The notes beneath the pieces were generated by a model. It had not been told where the DNA came from, searched no databases, and saw nothing but the letters and a program-made list of their open reading frames with translations. Below are positions 44,480 through 53,533 of a stretch of DNA of 64,000 nt, piece after piece; positions within the stretch are counted from its first letter, which is position 1; each line of letters starts with the position of its first letter. The position numbers and the translations under genes were made by a program. Source of the DNA: Skermania sp. ID1734 (lineage in GTDB: Bacteria > Actinomycetota > Actinomycetes > Mycobacteriales > Mycobacteriaceae); contig NZ_VLIY01000006.1 of NCBI RefSeq assembly GCF_007489285.1, forward strand, positions 1 to 64,000, written 5' to 3'.

Positions 44480-45406
44480 CCTGAATCGCCGTCGGTCGAC
44501 TCGCTTCGTCTCTTGATCGCGGTCGCGGACATGGGCTCGATCTCAGCGGCCGCCCGTGAGCTCGATCTATCGCAACCAAGTGCAAGTTCGCGGCTTCGGA
44601 ACTTGGAGCGGCAGTTGCGACTTGATCTGCTCGACCGGCGGACCCGCGGCGCGGACTTGACCTCCGCGGGTGCGGCCGTCACCGAGTGGGCCCGCGGCGT
44701 GGTGGGCGCGATGGATGCCCTGCAGACGGGTGCGGAGGCCCTGCGAGCCGGGCATACCGTGCGCATCTCGTGTAGCCAGACCATCGCCGAATACCTCATG
44801 CCCGCCTGGCTGGCACGGCTGCGTGATCACACCACCGAGCCGGTGCATCTCAGTGTGGGCAACTCGGCCGCCGTCATCGCCGCCGTGCGCAGCCATGCAG
44901 CCGATCTCGGTTTCGTGGAGGGCACCACTGTGCCCGGCGACCTGGTCAGCCGCACGCTGCGAACCGATCGGCTGACGCTTGTGGTGGCGCCCGGGCACCG
45001 ACTGACTCGGCGACGCCGACCGGTAACTGCCGACGAACTGGCGCAATTGGACCTCGTGACGCGGGAACCGGGAGCGGGAACGCGCGACGCTTTGGAGGCG
45101 GCACTCGCGGCAATCGGCTTGCGGCCCAACCGCGAAGCGGTGTCGCTGGGTACCAACGCTGCGGTCAAAGTGATGGTCGCGGCCGGAGAGCACGCCGCGG
45201 TGTTGTCCGAACTGGCGGTCGCAGCGGAACTCCGTGACGGTCGGTTGGTGGAGGTCCCGGTCTCAGGAATCGACCTGCGCCGACGCCTGCGCGCGGTTCG
45301 ACGACGGGACGCCGCTCCTCGCGAGGTGATCTCCTCGCTGCTCGCTGTTGCCAGCGGTCGCGCGGCCGGGTCACCGCGCGCACTGCCTGCACAACGCACT
45401 AGGTAA
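44477..45406 (+). CDS. LysR-family transcriptional regulator
   Basis: A 309-residue LysR regulator. The N-terminal winged HTH (LLIAVADMGSISAAARELDLSQPSASSRLRNLERQL) and the effector domain with the typical ISCSQTIAEYLMPAWLARL strand are clear. It is paired with the divergent YeiH-family transporter. The effector may be a sulfur compound by analogy, but this is inference. It ends 164 bp before a strong hairpin. Confidence 0.92.
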   Translation: MPESPSVDSLRLLIAVADMGSISAAARELDLSQPSASSRLRNLERQLRLDLLDRRTRGADLTSAGAAVTEWARGVVGAMDALQTGAEALRAGHTVRISCSQTIAEYLMPAWLARLRDHTTEPVHLSVGNSAAVIAAVRSHAADLGFVEGTTVPGDLVSRTLRTDRLTLVVAPGHRLTRRRRPVTADELAQLDLVTREPGAGTRDALEAALAAIGLRPNREAVSLGTNAAVKVMVAAGEHAAVLSELAVAAELRDGRLVEVPVSGIDLRRRLRAVRRRDAAPREVISSLLAVASGRAAGSPRALPAQRTR

Positions 45407-45569
45407 GCGATGCAGGAGCAGTCTCAAAGTTCATCGGACGTGTCATAACGCCACTTCGCCGGACGCCTTTTGGACGCCGGCGCTGGTTGGCCGGTTCGTG
45501 CCGCGAACTCTGCGATATCGATGCGGCACGCGACCAGTTCGGCAACCGCTGCGTAGCCCCGAATAACGG

Positions 45570-45610
45570 AACGCGCCTTGACGATTCGGGTCGAATCGCC
45601 AAGGCGCGTT
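45570..45610. terminator. Long bidirectional hairpin terminator
   Basis: An 11-bp perfect stem (AACGCGCCTTG and CAAGGCGCGTT) continues, after one A/C mismatch, into a 7-bp stem (CGATTCG and CGAATCG) with a GGT loop. It lies between the convergent LysR and secreted-protein genes, 17 bases from the stop of the latter. The rest of the 221-bp gap (45407-45627) shows no gene. Confidence 0.8.
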
Positions 45611-45627
45611 GCCGCAGCGCCAAAGGG

Positions 45628-46350
45628 CTACTTCGGCGGGGCAGGGGCGGGCTTGAAGGGGGCGTTGATCGTGTCTTGGTATTGGATTAGTGCGGCGATG
45701 GCGACGGGGCCGCCGACGACGAGCGCGCCGCCGATTGCGCCGATTGGTGCCAGTGCGGTTGCGCCGACCAGGCAGCCGGCGAGGGGTCCGGCGCCGAACA
45801 TTGTTGCCAGCGGCGCGGTCGCCACGGCACCGGTGACGCCGCCGAGCAAGCAGCCGATGACGCCCCCGCCGACTGCACCCGCGACCGTACCGCCCGCGGC
45901 GCCAGCGGTAATGGTTTGCGCCATCCGGGTGAAGGCGGCCTGCTCTCGGTCATACGGCGTCTTCCACGGCGCACTGTCCTGGAACGGCAGTGCGACCGGG
46001 TGGTAGGCGGCGCGGGCCGGGTCCAGCGACGGCGTCAGGCGCGCCGTGTTGCCGGAGATGACCGCGTCGATGGGCAGCGCGACGTCGCCGATATTGAATT
46101 GGAGCGGGATGCCGGCCAGGACATCGCCTTTGGCGGAACGGATTTGGAACTGGCCGTGATCGACGACCAGCTGGCCATGATCGATGCTGATCACGTCCGT
46201 GGCGCCGTCCTGGTGGGCGGTGTAGTTCACCACCGACGCGACGTCGGGATTTGCTGGGGTGGAAGCATTTTCGGCTTGGGCGGTGCCGGCGGTGGCTGCG
46301 ACAGTGGCCGCGGCGATTGCTGTCGCCGCGACGAAAGTGGTGATTTTCAT
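45628..46350 (-). CDS. Secreted protein of Nocardia-type DUF8020 group
   Basis: A 240-residue exported protein. The signal peptide (MKITTFVAATAIAAATVAATAGTAQA) is followed by a soluble domain of about 95 residues, then a Gly/Ala-rich hydrophobic C-terminal half (about 130-225) that may insert in membranes. I associate this layout with proteins annotated as DUF8020 in Nocardia; the function is unknown. The ATG at 46350 is chosen because the signal peptide begins there. It follows the catabolic operon on the same strand. Confidence 0.75.
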   Translation of the reverse strand: MKITTFVAATAIAAATVAATAGTAQAENASTPANPDVASVVNYTAHQDGATDVISIDHGQLVVDHGQFQIRSAKGDVLAGIPLQFNIGDVALPIDAVISGNTARLTPSLDPARAAYHPVALPFQDSAPWKTPYDREQAAFTRMAQTITAGAAGGTVAGAVGGGVIGCLLGGVTGAVATAPLATMFGAGPLAGCLVGATALAPIGAIGGALVVGGPVAIAALIQYQDTINAPFKPAPAPPK

Positions 46351-46455
46351 TGTGTGCTCGCTTCGAGTGGGTTTCGGACGGGGAGTAGGGAAGGTTCGCG
46401 GGAGTTGCGACGACGACATGGTGATTTCACGGTGCGACAGACGTTTGCGGAGAGC

Positions 46456-46884
46456 TCATTTCCTTTCGGTAGCTGTGCCGGTCAGCTGAGGACCGTTCGT
46501 CGTTGGATGGTTGTGCGCGCGGTCGGCTCGGGCGGTTTCCTTGAGGAGGAGGGGTATGCCGATGTTGAGGGAGTGAATTCCGACGGTCGTGGCCAGCTTG
46601 AGCACTTCGAGGATTTCTCGATCGCTGATGCCGAGGGCGAGTGCAGCGCGGATGTGCCGGCGCAGTCCGGGCGCGTACAGATGAGTACAGGCGGCATCGA
46701 CGGCGATGCAGAGCAGCTGGACTACCTCTGGGGAGAGCACGCCGCTCTCGTAGGGCTCCATCGTCGCCGTCAGGTATTGCTCGGTCCATTCGGGGTCGAG
46801 CTCTTCCAGGCCGTCCCAGAGCGGGTTCCAGGTTCCTGTCGCTTTCATCCGGTTCACGACGCCGCCGGCACTGTCCGGGTTCAT
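46456..46884 (-). CDS. Carboxymuconolactone decarboxylase (AhpD-like) family protein
   Basis: A 142-residue helical protein of the CMD/AhpD superfamily. The core is [42 protein letters not shown]. It has one Cys followed by H, not the CxxC of AhpD, so a peroxidase role is less likely. It is the last gene of the probable BKACE operon; the start ATG at 46884 overlaps the CoA-transferase B stop in ATGA. The reaction is unknown. Confidence 0.82.
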   Translation of the reverse strand: MNPDSAGGVVNRMKATGTWNPLWDGLEELDPEWTEQYLTATMEPYESGVLSPEVVQLLCIAVDAACTHLYAPGLRRHIRAALALGISDREILEVLKLATTVGIHSLNIGIPLLLKETARADRAHNHPTTNGPQLTGTATERK

Positions 46885-47552
46885 TGCTGGCACCCACCGG
46901 TGTGTAGGGCTGCGTCGGTGGCGGCGCGGACCTGATCGACCGTCACACCGGGCGCGGTCTCGACCAAGTGAAGTCCCCGGTCGGTGACGTCGATGACGGC
47001 CAGGTTGGTGATGATGCGGTGCACCACGGCCTGCCCGGTCAGCGGCAGCGTGCAGTCCTGCACGATTTTGGGTTTGCCGCTCTTATCGGTGTGCTCCATG
47101 AGCACAATGACCCTGCGGGCACCGTGGACCAGGTCCATCGCCCCGCCCATGCCCTTGACCATCGCGCCGGGCACCATCCAGTTCGCCAGGTCGCCGGCTG
47201 CCGAAACCTGCATCCCGCCCAGGACGGCGGTGTCGATGTGGCCGCCGCGAATCATGGCGAAGGAGAGCGCGGAGTCGAAAAACGAAGCCCCCGGGTTGAC
47301 GGTGACGGTTTCCTTGCCGGCGTTGATCAGGTCGGCGTCGACCTCGTCCGACGTCGGGTAGCGACCGGTACCCAATATCCCGTTCTCCGAATGCAACCTG
47401 ATGTGCACGCCGGGGGGAAGGTGGTTGGGGATTAGCGTCGGTAACCCGATTCCGAGGTTGACGTACTGGCCGGGGGTAAGTTCTTCGGCGGCGCGGGCGG
47501 CCATCTGCGCGCGCGTCCACCCGAGCGTCGCGGTGTCGACTGCGGTGGTCAT
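46881..47552 (-). CDS. 3-oxoacid CoA-transferase subunit B
   Basis: A 223-residue family I CoA-transferase B subunit. The glutamate that carries the CoA ester is in HSENGILG, and [17 protein letters not shown] is the family's N-terminal motif. With subunit A it moves CoA from succinyl-CoA to acetoacetate or a 3-oxo acid. The ATG at 47552 overlaps the subunit A stop in ATGA; ATG 47558 is the alternative. Confidence 0.92.
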   Translation of the reverse strand: MTTAVDTATLGWTRAQMAARAAEELTPGQYVNLGIGLPTLIPNHLPPGVHIRLHSENGILGTGRYPTSDEVDADLINAGKETVTVNPGASFFDSALSFAMIRGGHIDTAVLGGMQVSAAGDLANWMVPGAMVKGMGGAMDLVHGARRVIVLMEHTDKSGKPKIVQDCTLPLTGQAVVHRIITNLAVIDVTDRGLHLVETAPGVTVDQVRAATDAALHTGGCQQ

Positions 47553-48313
47553 GACCATGCCTCTTTCGCCGCGGTGAGGGTGAGCTTTTCGATGTGCTTG
47601 TGCTGCACTCCGGTGGGCACGAGCCGGTCGACGAAGATCCCAGGTAGGTGGACATCGGCGGGGTTTATCTGGCCTGGCTCGAGCAGTTCTTCGACCTCGG
47701 CGATGCAGACCTTCCCGGCCATGGCAGCCAGGGGGTTGAAGTTCATCGCGGACTTGTTGAACACCAGGTTGCCCTCGGTGTCGCCGCGCAGTGCATGCAC
47801 GAGAGCAAAGTCGGCCGTGATCGATTCTTCGAGCACATACCGTTTACCGGCGAATTCGCGAACTTCCTTGGCCGGGGAGGCCAGCGCGACCGAGCCGTCG
47901 GCGGCGTAGCGCCAGGGCAGTCCGCCTTCGGAGACCAGGGTGCCGACCCCGGCGGGGGTGAAGAACGCGGGGATGCCCGCACCTCCGGCGTGCAGCTTTT
48001 GTGCCAGCGTGCCCTGCGGGGTCAGTTCGACCTCGAGTTCACCGGACAGGTACTGCCGAGCGAACTCGGCGTTCTCCCCGACGTAGGAGGCGACGACGCG
48101 ACGGATCTGCTTGCTGCGCAGCAGGATCCCCAAGCCGTGATCGTCGATGCCGCAGTTGTTGGAGAACACCTCGAGGTCGGTGGCGTCCCCGGCGGCGATG
48201 GCAGCGATCAACTGGTCGGGGATACCGCAAACCCCGAACCCGCCGACCGCGAGGGACGCCCCCGATGCGATGTCGGCGACGGCCTCGGCGGCGGTTGCAT
48301 AGATGGTGGGCAT
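47549..48313 (-). CDS. 3-oxoacid CoA-transferase subunit A
   Basis: A 254-residue CoA-transferase A subunit with the N-terminal motif [18 protein letters not shown] and the [28 protein letters not shown] stretch typical of succinyl-CoA:acetoacetate transferases. The start ATG at 48313 follows GGAGACAACC. In this operon it would take up acetoacetate released by the DUF849 enzyme; this link is inference. Confidence 0.92.
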   Translation of the reverse strand: MPTIYATAAEAVADIASGASLAVGGFGVCGIPDQLIAAIAAGDATDLEVFSNNCGIDDHGLGILLRSKQIRRVVASYVGENAEFARQYLSGELEVELTPQGTLAQKLHAGGAGIPAFFTPAGVGTLVSEGGLPWRYAADGSVALASPAKEVREFAGKRYVLEESITADFALVHALRGDTEGNLVFNKSAMNFNPLAAMAGKVCIAEVEELLEPGQINPADVHLPGIFVDRLVPTGVQHKHIEKLTLTAAKEAWS

Positions 48314-48324
48314 TGGTTGTCTCC

Positions 48325-48918
48325 TCAGCGGCGTCCGGCGTGCTGGGCCGCGGTGTTGTCGATGAGGTCCTGCAGCAGTTCCTGGGCCATGGGCCAGGGG
48401 CCGTAGCCGGAGGCGGGGTTGAGGTGTCCGACGTTGCCCAGGTCGACCAGGCGGCTGCCCCATACTTCGGCCATGCCGGCGATCCGGCGATAGCTGCCGA
48501 GTGGGTCGTTTCGGCTGGCCGCGACGATGCTGGGGAACGGCAGCCTCCCGCGCGGAATGGGGTTCCATCCGGCGTTGTCGAGTTGTTCGGGGGTGGGATA
48601 GCCCGGGGGCATCGGCATTTCTAGGTCGGCTGGTGTGGCCAGCAGTGCGCCGGCGATCGGCCGGGTGGAGTGCTGGGCCCAGTGCACGGTGATCATGACG
48701 CCGGCGCTGTGGGCGACGAGCACGACAGGCCCGTCGATGTCGCGGAGCACGTCGTCGAGGGCGGCGACGCGGGCCGCTCGGCTGAGTTTGTCGTGTTCAA
48801 GTGGCGCCACGGTGCGTGCGTTGTCGAGCTGGTCGGCTAGCAGTGTCTGCCAGTGGTCGGCGACGTGGTCGCGCAGTCCGGGCACGATCACCACGGTCGG
48901 GGTCGAGTCGATGCTCAC
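48325..48918 (-). CDS. RBBP9/YdeN-type serine hydrolase
   Basis: A 197-residue alpha/beta hydrolase of the RBBP9 group, opening with VVIVPGLRDHVADHWQT and with the nucleophile motif VAHSAGV. The catalytic Asp and His are probably in ASRNDPLG and NVGHLN. It may cleave an ester or amide during entry of the operon's substrate. GTG 48918 overlaps the transporter stop in GTGA, with GGAGAG upstream. Confidence 0.85.
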   Translation of the reverse strand: MSIDSTPTVVIVPGLRDHVADHWQTLLADQLDNARTVAPLEHDKLSRAARVAALDDVLRDIDGPVVLVAHSAGVMITVHWAQHSTRPIAGALLATPADLEMPMPPGYPTPEQLDNAGWNPIPRGRLPFPSIVAASRNDPLGSYRRIAGMAEVWGSRLVDLGNVGHLNPASGYGPWPMAQELLQDLIDNTAAQHAGRR

Positions 48919-50255
48919 AAGAACTCTCCTTGTGTGGTCAGCCGGTGGTTGAGGGCGTGTAGGCGGCGTAGACCTGCCGGGTGCAGGCGTTTGCCGGCGA
49001 GCAGTGCTGCGATGGCTGCCAGGTACATCAGTGGGGATAGTTGCAGCGCTTCACGGAGTCCGAGGTGGTCGGCGAGAATGCCGATCACAAACGGGCCGAG
49101 AGCCAGGCCGAGCAGATTGTTGGCGACGGTGAGGGTGCCCATCGCCGAGGCTCGGATGGAGGTGTGGGTGAGGTTGGCGACCATGGCTGCGGTGGGTCCG
49201 GAGGAGCCCGCCGCACAGCAGGCGCCGATGCCGATCAGCACCAGTTGCCCGGCGCCGGCGTCGAGGTGGAAACCGACCCCGAGGCAGATCAGGGAGATGA
49301 GGCAGAACCCGACCGCGGCGCTCCATTTGCGGGTGATGTCACTGCGGCCGATGCGGTCGGTGATGATGCCGCAGACCACCATGCCGCTACCGACGAGGAG
49401 CACGACAGCGGAGGCGACCACGCCTGCTTTGTCGGGGGCGAAGTGGTAGTAGCGGTTGAAGAAGCTCGGCATCCACGCCAGAAGTACTGCGGCCGTGAAC
49501 ATTTGCAGACCGCCGCCGACGTAGGCGCACAGTACGGCCGGGTTGGTGAACAGGCTCGATACCGGGGCACGGAACCGTGGCAGCGCGGGGTTGCCGGTTT
49601 CCGGTTCGTCGACGGCGTGACGGGCAAGTTTTGTTTCGGTGATCAGGGCGCGGAAGAAGGCGACCAGGATCAGTCCGAGCACGGCCATGGCGGCGAACGA
49701 CCAGCGCCAGCCCAGATGTACAGCGATGACACCGCCGAGTGCGACGCCGACGACCGAGCCGAAGGAGCCGCCGGCCATGAACGCGCCGCTGAGCGTGGCG
49801 TGGACGCGGGGGGCGAAAACGCTGAGCACCAACGCGATTCCGACACTGCCGTAGGCGGCTTCACCGACTCCGACGAGGAAGCGGGCGCCGAGCATCTGCT
49901 CGTAGTTGCTCGCGATAGCGCACAGCAATGTCGCCACCGACCACAGCACGGCCATCAGCGTCAGGCTTTTGACCCGGCCCCACCGGTCGGCCAGCAGCGA
50001 CAGCGGCAGCGTGAGCAGTCCGACCATGAGCGCGACGATGCTAGTCAGCGACGCCAGCCGCGAATCTGACAGAGCCCATTCGGATTTGAGGAAGGGAAAC
50101 ACGGCGCTGAGCACCTGCCGGGACATGTAGTCCGACAGCAGCAGCGCGAAGGTGAGGGCGAAAACCAGCCACGGGAAGATCCGCGACCGGGTCCGCGGCG
50201 CGGTGGAGGTCACGGCGTAGGGCGGGGTCTCCGCGGCCGGGGCGTGCAGGCCCAT
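48915..50255 (-). CDS. MFS transporter of the catabolic operon
   Basis: A 446-residue 12-helix MFS transporter with the loop 2-3 motif LLADRWGRVKSLT and the repeat in the second half, ITDRIGRSDITRK. Size and context fit an importer of organic acids (anion:cation or aromatic acid symporters). Its position among catabolic genes suggests uptake of the pathway substrate. ATG 50255 follows AGGAG. Confidence 0.85.
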   Translation of the reverse strand: MGLHAPAAETPPYAVTSTAPRTRSRIFPWLVFALTFALLLSDYMSRQVLSAVFPFLKSEWALSDSRLASLTSIVALMVGLLTLPLSLLADRWGRVKSLTLMAVLWSVATLLCAIASNYEQMLGARFLVGVGEAAYGSVGIALVLSVFAPRVHATLSGAFMAGGSFGSVVGVALGGVIAVHLGWRWSFAAMAVLGLILVAFFRALITETKLARHAVDEPETGNPALPRFRAPVSSLFTNPAVLCAYVGGGLQMFTAAVLLAWMPSFFNRYYHFAPDKAGVVASAVVLLVGSGMVVCGIITDRIGRSDITRKWSAAVGFCLISLICLGVGFHLDAGAGQLVLIGIGACCAAGSSGPTAAMVANLTHTSIRASAMGTLTVANNLLGLALGPFVIGILADHLGLREALQLSPLMYLAAIAALLAGKRLHPAGLRRLHALNHRLTTQGEFL

Positions 50256-50353
50256 GAATACTCCTGGTACGAGGGGGTGATGACGATCAGGGTTGTGGTT
50301 GCGGGCGCGAGAGTGCGCGTCTCGCGCCCGCTGTCGGTGAATGCTGTTGGCGC

Positions 50354-51406
50354 TCAGGCGTGCTGGGTGAACCCAACCTGGCCGGGCCTGCGGTTGGGGG
50401 CGTAGCCGAGTTTGGCCAACGTCTCGTCGACGCTCGAATACTGTTCGCCGATGCGGTAGATGTCGCGTGCTTCCTTGCCGTCGGCGACGTCGCGGTCGAG
50501 TTCCTCGGCGATGCGCACCAACTGCTTGACCTGATCGACCGACTTGATCTTTTCGCCCTTACGGCCCCACAGGGTGTCTTCGTTGCCGCAACGGGTGTGC
50601 AATCCGAATGCGATCGCCATCGCGTTGACCGGAAGGACGCTGCGCATCAACGTTTCCAGGGTCAGGCAGGCACCGTCGGGTACGCGTTGGATGAAGTTCA
50701 TGATGTTGTAGGGGTTGGGGCCATCGAACCCGCCGCCGATACCGACCCAGGTCAGATTCAACGGACCCATGTACTTTCCGCGCCGGATCAGCCGCTCGAC
50801 CGTCTCGAGCTGCGGGATACTGGACAGCTGGAAGTGGGGCTGAATACCGTTGGCCGTCAGCCGTCGCAGGTGCTCCTCTACCCAGGCCGGGCCCGCTGGC
50901 ACCGTCATCTCCCGATACGTCTCATACAGCTCCGGGCGCGACATCGACGTGCCGGCAATGTCGTCGTCGGTCATCAGCTCGATGATGTTCATCTGGCTGG
51001 TGTTGATCGCAATGGTCACCTGATCCGGCTTGGGATCCAGCTCGGCCAGCATGTGCCGGGTGTCATCGGAAAGCCACTTCGCATCCGCGCCTTCACCTTC
51101 GGGCGCGAACGAGATAGAGCCACCGACTTGCAGGATCATGTCCGGCACGGCCTCGCGCAGCCCGGTGAGCAGTTCGTTGAACTTCGACAGCCGCTTGGAA
51201 CCCTTGCCGTCGAGTTCGCGGACGTGGATATGCAGCACGGTCGCGCCGGCCTCGTAGCAGTCCACCGCCTGCTGCACATGCTGCTCGATGGTCAGGGGCA
51301 GATCCTCGCGGAAGTCGTCGAGCTCCCACTCCGGCCCGTACGGGGCCGCCGTGATCACCAGCTTGTCCTGGTTCTCCGGGAATAGTGCGTCGTCGTGGAA
51401 ATGCAT
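50354..51406 (-). CDS. Beta-keto acid cleavage enzyme (BKACE, DUF849)
   Basis: A 350-residue TIM-barrel protein of the BKACE family. Typical stretches are KLVITAAPYGPEW, ATVLHIHVRELDGKGS (with the metal-binding His-x-His), LQVGGSISF, and the C-terminal FGLHTRCGNEDTLWG. The family condenses a beta-keto acid with acetyl-CoA and splits it to acetoacetate and a new CoA ester; 3-keto-5-aminohexanoate and dehydrocarnitine are known substrates. The ATG at 51406 follows GGAG and is preferred over a TTG at 51421. The substrate here is unknown. Confidence 0.9.
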   Translation of the reverse strand: MHFHDDALFPENQDKLVITAAPYGPEWELDDFREDLPLTIEQHVQQAVDCYEAGATVLHIHVRELDGKGSKRLSKFNELLTGLREAVPDMILQVGGSISFAPEGEGADAKWLSDDTRHMLAELDPKPDQVTIAINTSQMNIIELMTDDDIAGTSMSRPELYETYREMTVPAGPAWVEEHLRRLTANGIQPHFQLSSIPQLETVERLIRRGKYMGPLNLTWVGIGGGFDGPNPYNIMNFIQRVPDGACLTLETLMRSVLPVNAMAIAFGLHTRCGNEDTLWGRKGEKIKSVDQVKQLVRIAEELDRDVADGKEARDIYRIGEQYSSVDETLAKLGYAPNRRPGQVGFTQHA

Positions 51407-51465
51407 TTCGGGTTGCTCCAATCGATTGATTTACGAGATACGTTGTGGCAGAGAGCGGTTTGATT

Positions 51466-52368
51466 TCAGAACGGACGATCGCCGACGATTCCGGCGCGTT
51501 CCATCTTGCGGATGCCGGGCCAATAGTCTTGTACCGCATAGTGTTGGGTGCAGCGGTTGTCCCAGATGGCGAAGCTGTTGTTCGTCCAGCGCCAGCGCAC
51601 CTGGTATTCCGGGATGGCCGCCCGGCTGAGCAGGTAGTTGAGCAGGTTGGCCGCGCCGGGCGCGTAATCGATTCCGTGGCGGACGTTTTCGGGAGTGTGG
51701 TAATTCACGAAGTGGGTGGTGAAGGAGTTGACGAACAGGATCTTTTCGCCCGTCTCCGGATGCGTTCGCACCACGGGATGTTCGGCGTCGGGGAAGCGGT
51801 CCTTGAGCTGGTGCCGCTCCTCGATAGGTAGGCGCGCGCCGAAGGTGGCCTCGATGCTGTGCCGCGCCCGCAGCCCGGCGATCTTTTCCTTGAGGTCCTC
51901 GGGCAGGTCCGCGTAGACGGCGGCCATGTTCACCCAGATGGTGTCGCCACCGACCGTCGGGCCCTCCACGCACCGCAATACCGAACCCATCGGCGGGTTC
52001 TCCCTCCACGTCGCGTCGCAGTGGTAGGCGTTCTCGAAGTGCTCGGCCGGGCTGTCGAGATCCTTGTAGATCCGAACCAACCCGGGGTAGTGGGGATCGC
52101 TGCCGAGCCTCGGGTGGTCCTCGAGTGTGCCGAAGCGTTCGGCCAGCGCCACATGCTCGGCGCGGGTGATGTCCTGGTTGCGGAAAAACAGCACCTTGTG
52201 CTCGAGCAGCATGGCCCGCAGCCTCGCGAAAAGCAGGTCGTCGCGGGAAACCTCGCCGAGGTCTACGTCGAAGACCTCCGCGCCGATGGTGCAGGTGAGC
52301 CTGTCGTGCGCGAACGGCTCTAATTCCGTCGCGGCGCGCCGAGCCAGCACACTCTTGGTCATGGTCAT
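51466..52368 (-). CDS. TauD/TfdA-family 2-oxoglutarate-dependent dioxygenase
   Basis: A 300-residue non-heme iron dioxygenase. The facial triad is seen as H116-x-D118 (YHCDATW) and H276 (CTQHYAV); R287, eleven residues later, should bind 2-oxoglutarate. It uses oxygen and 2-oxoglutarate to hydroxylate its substrate, often with loss of a sulfonate, ether or amine group. It is the second enzyme gene of the operon, 59 bp upstream of the BKACE gene. ATG 52368 is preceded by AAAGGAA. The substrate is unknown. Confidence 0.9.
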   Translation of the reverse strand: MTMTKSVLARRAATELEPFAHDRLTCTIGAEVFDVDLGEVSRDDLLFARLRAMLLEHKVLFFRNQDITRAEHVALAERFGTLEDHPRLGSDPHYPGLVRIYKDLDSPAEHFENAYHCDATWRENPPMGSVLRCVEGPTVGGDTIWVNMAAVYADLPEDLKEKIAGLRARHSIEATFGARLPIEERHQLKDRFPDAEHPVVRTHPETGEKILFVNSFTTHFVNYHTPENVRHGIDYAPGAANLLNYLLSRAAIPEYQVRWRWTNNSFAIWDNRCTQHYAVQDYWPGIRKMERAGIVGDRPF

Positions 52369-52394
52369 TTCCTTTCCGGTGATCGAAGGAGGGC

Positions 52395-53369
52395 TCAGAG
52401 CCGGAAAACCGAGGACCCGACACTGCGACCGGATTCCAGGTCGTGGTGTGCCTGGACGGCATCGGCCAGGTCGTAGCGCTGATTGATTTCGATGGAGATG
52501 CGTCCAGCAGCCACATGTCCGAACAGCTCGTCGGCGAGTTCGGCCCGCTCGGCCGGATCGGCGATGTAGTCGGCAAGCGCCGGCCGCGTGACGTACACAG
52601 ATCCCTGAACGGCCAATTGCATGGCGTCGATGGGTGGGATAGGACCCGACGCGGTGCCGAAGCACACCAGCAACCCGCGGCGGGTCACGCATTTCAGCGA
52701 GGTGTGATAGGTCGTGGCGCCGATGCTGTCGTACACCACTGGCACACCTTTGCCGTCGGTCAGTTCCAGAACCCGCTGCGCGACATCTTCTTTGCGGTAG
52801 ACGATGACCTCGTCGCAGCCGTGGGCGCGCGCCACCGCCGCCTTCTCCTCGGTCGAGACGGTGCCGATAACCCGGAGGCCCAGCAGCTTGGCCCACTGAC
52901 TGAAGATCAACCCGACACCGCCGGCCGCGGCCTGCAACAGCACAGTGTCGCCGGAGTTTAGCGGCCAAATACGACGCAACAGGTAGGCAGTGGTCAGTCC
53001 CCGCATGGTCATGGCGGCGGCCGTGTCGAACGCAATGGCGTCAGGCAGTTTGATCAAATGTTGCGCTGGCATAAGCCTTTCGGTGCTGTAGGCGCCGAGC
53101 GGGCTACCGGTGTACGTAACGCGATCACCAGGCGCGAACTCCGCAACCCCGGCACCCACGGCCTCGATGACCCCGGCAGCCTCGACCCCCATCCCCGCGG
53201 GGAGCGGTGCCGGGTACAAGCCGGTGCGGAAATAGGTGTCGGCGAAGTTCAATCCCACCGCTTCATGCCGGATCCGAACCTCGCCGGTGCCGGGCTCGCC
53301 GACCTCGACGGACTCCCAACGCATGACCTCGGGAGCTCCGGTTTCATAGAAGCGAACAGCTTTCGCCAC
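52395..53369 (-). CDS. Quinone oxidoreductase (zinc-independent MDR family)
   Basis: A 324-residue NADPH:quinone reductase-like protein. It has the N-terminal GroES-like part (GLNFADTYFRTGLYP) and the nucleotide-binding motif LLQAAAGGVGLIF, and lacks the structural zinc cysteines. It may reduce a quinone or an enone formed in the pathway. GTG 53369 is preceded by GGAGACAACACC. First enzyme gene after the AraC regulator. Confidence 0.88.
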   Translation of the reverse strand: MAKAVRFYETGAPEVMRWESVEVGEPGTGEVRIRHEAVGLNFADTYFRTGLYPAPLPAGMGVEAAGVIEAVGAGVAEFAPGDRVTYTGSPLGAYSTERLMPAQHLIKLPDAIAFDTAAAMTMRGLTTAYLLRRIWPLNSGDTVLLQAAAGGVGLIFSQWAKLLGLRVIGTVSTEEKAAVARAHGCDEVIVYRKEDVAQRVLELTDGKGVPVVYDSIGATTYHTSLKCVTRRGLLVCFGTASGPIPPIDAMQLAVQGSVYVTRPALADYIADPAERAELADELFGHVAAGRISIEINQRYDLADAVQAHHDLESGRSVGSSVFRL

Positions 53370-53533
53370 GGTGTTGTCTCCTTTTCGAGTCCCTCGATGT
53401 GATCCAGAGCGGATCGGGGAGCTGATGTGATGACAACAACACTAAGAAGAGCCCGAGTACGTTTCTTATCCCTGCGGGACAGAGTTCTATTCACTTCGAG
53501 ACATGGAATGCGGCGTGTATCCGGCCGGCCGCG

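Noticed and set aside
51431-52576. 381-residue open frame on the minus strand over the dioxygenase gene
   Set aside because: Different frame from the TauD protein, which has the full metal-ligand set; no homology.
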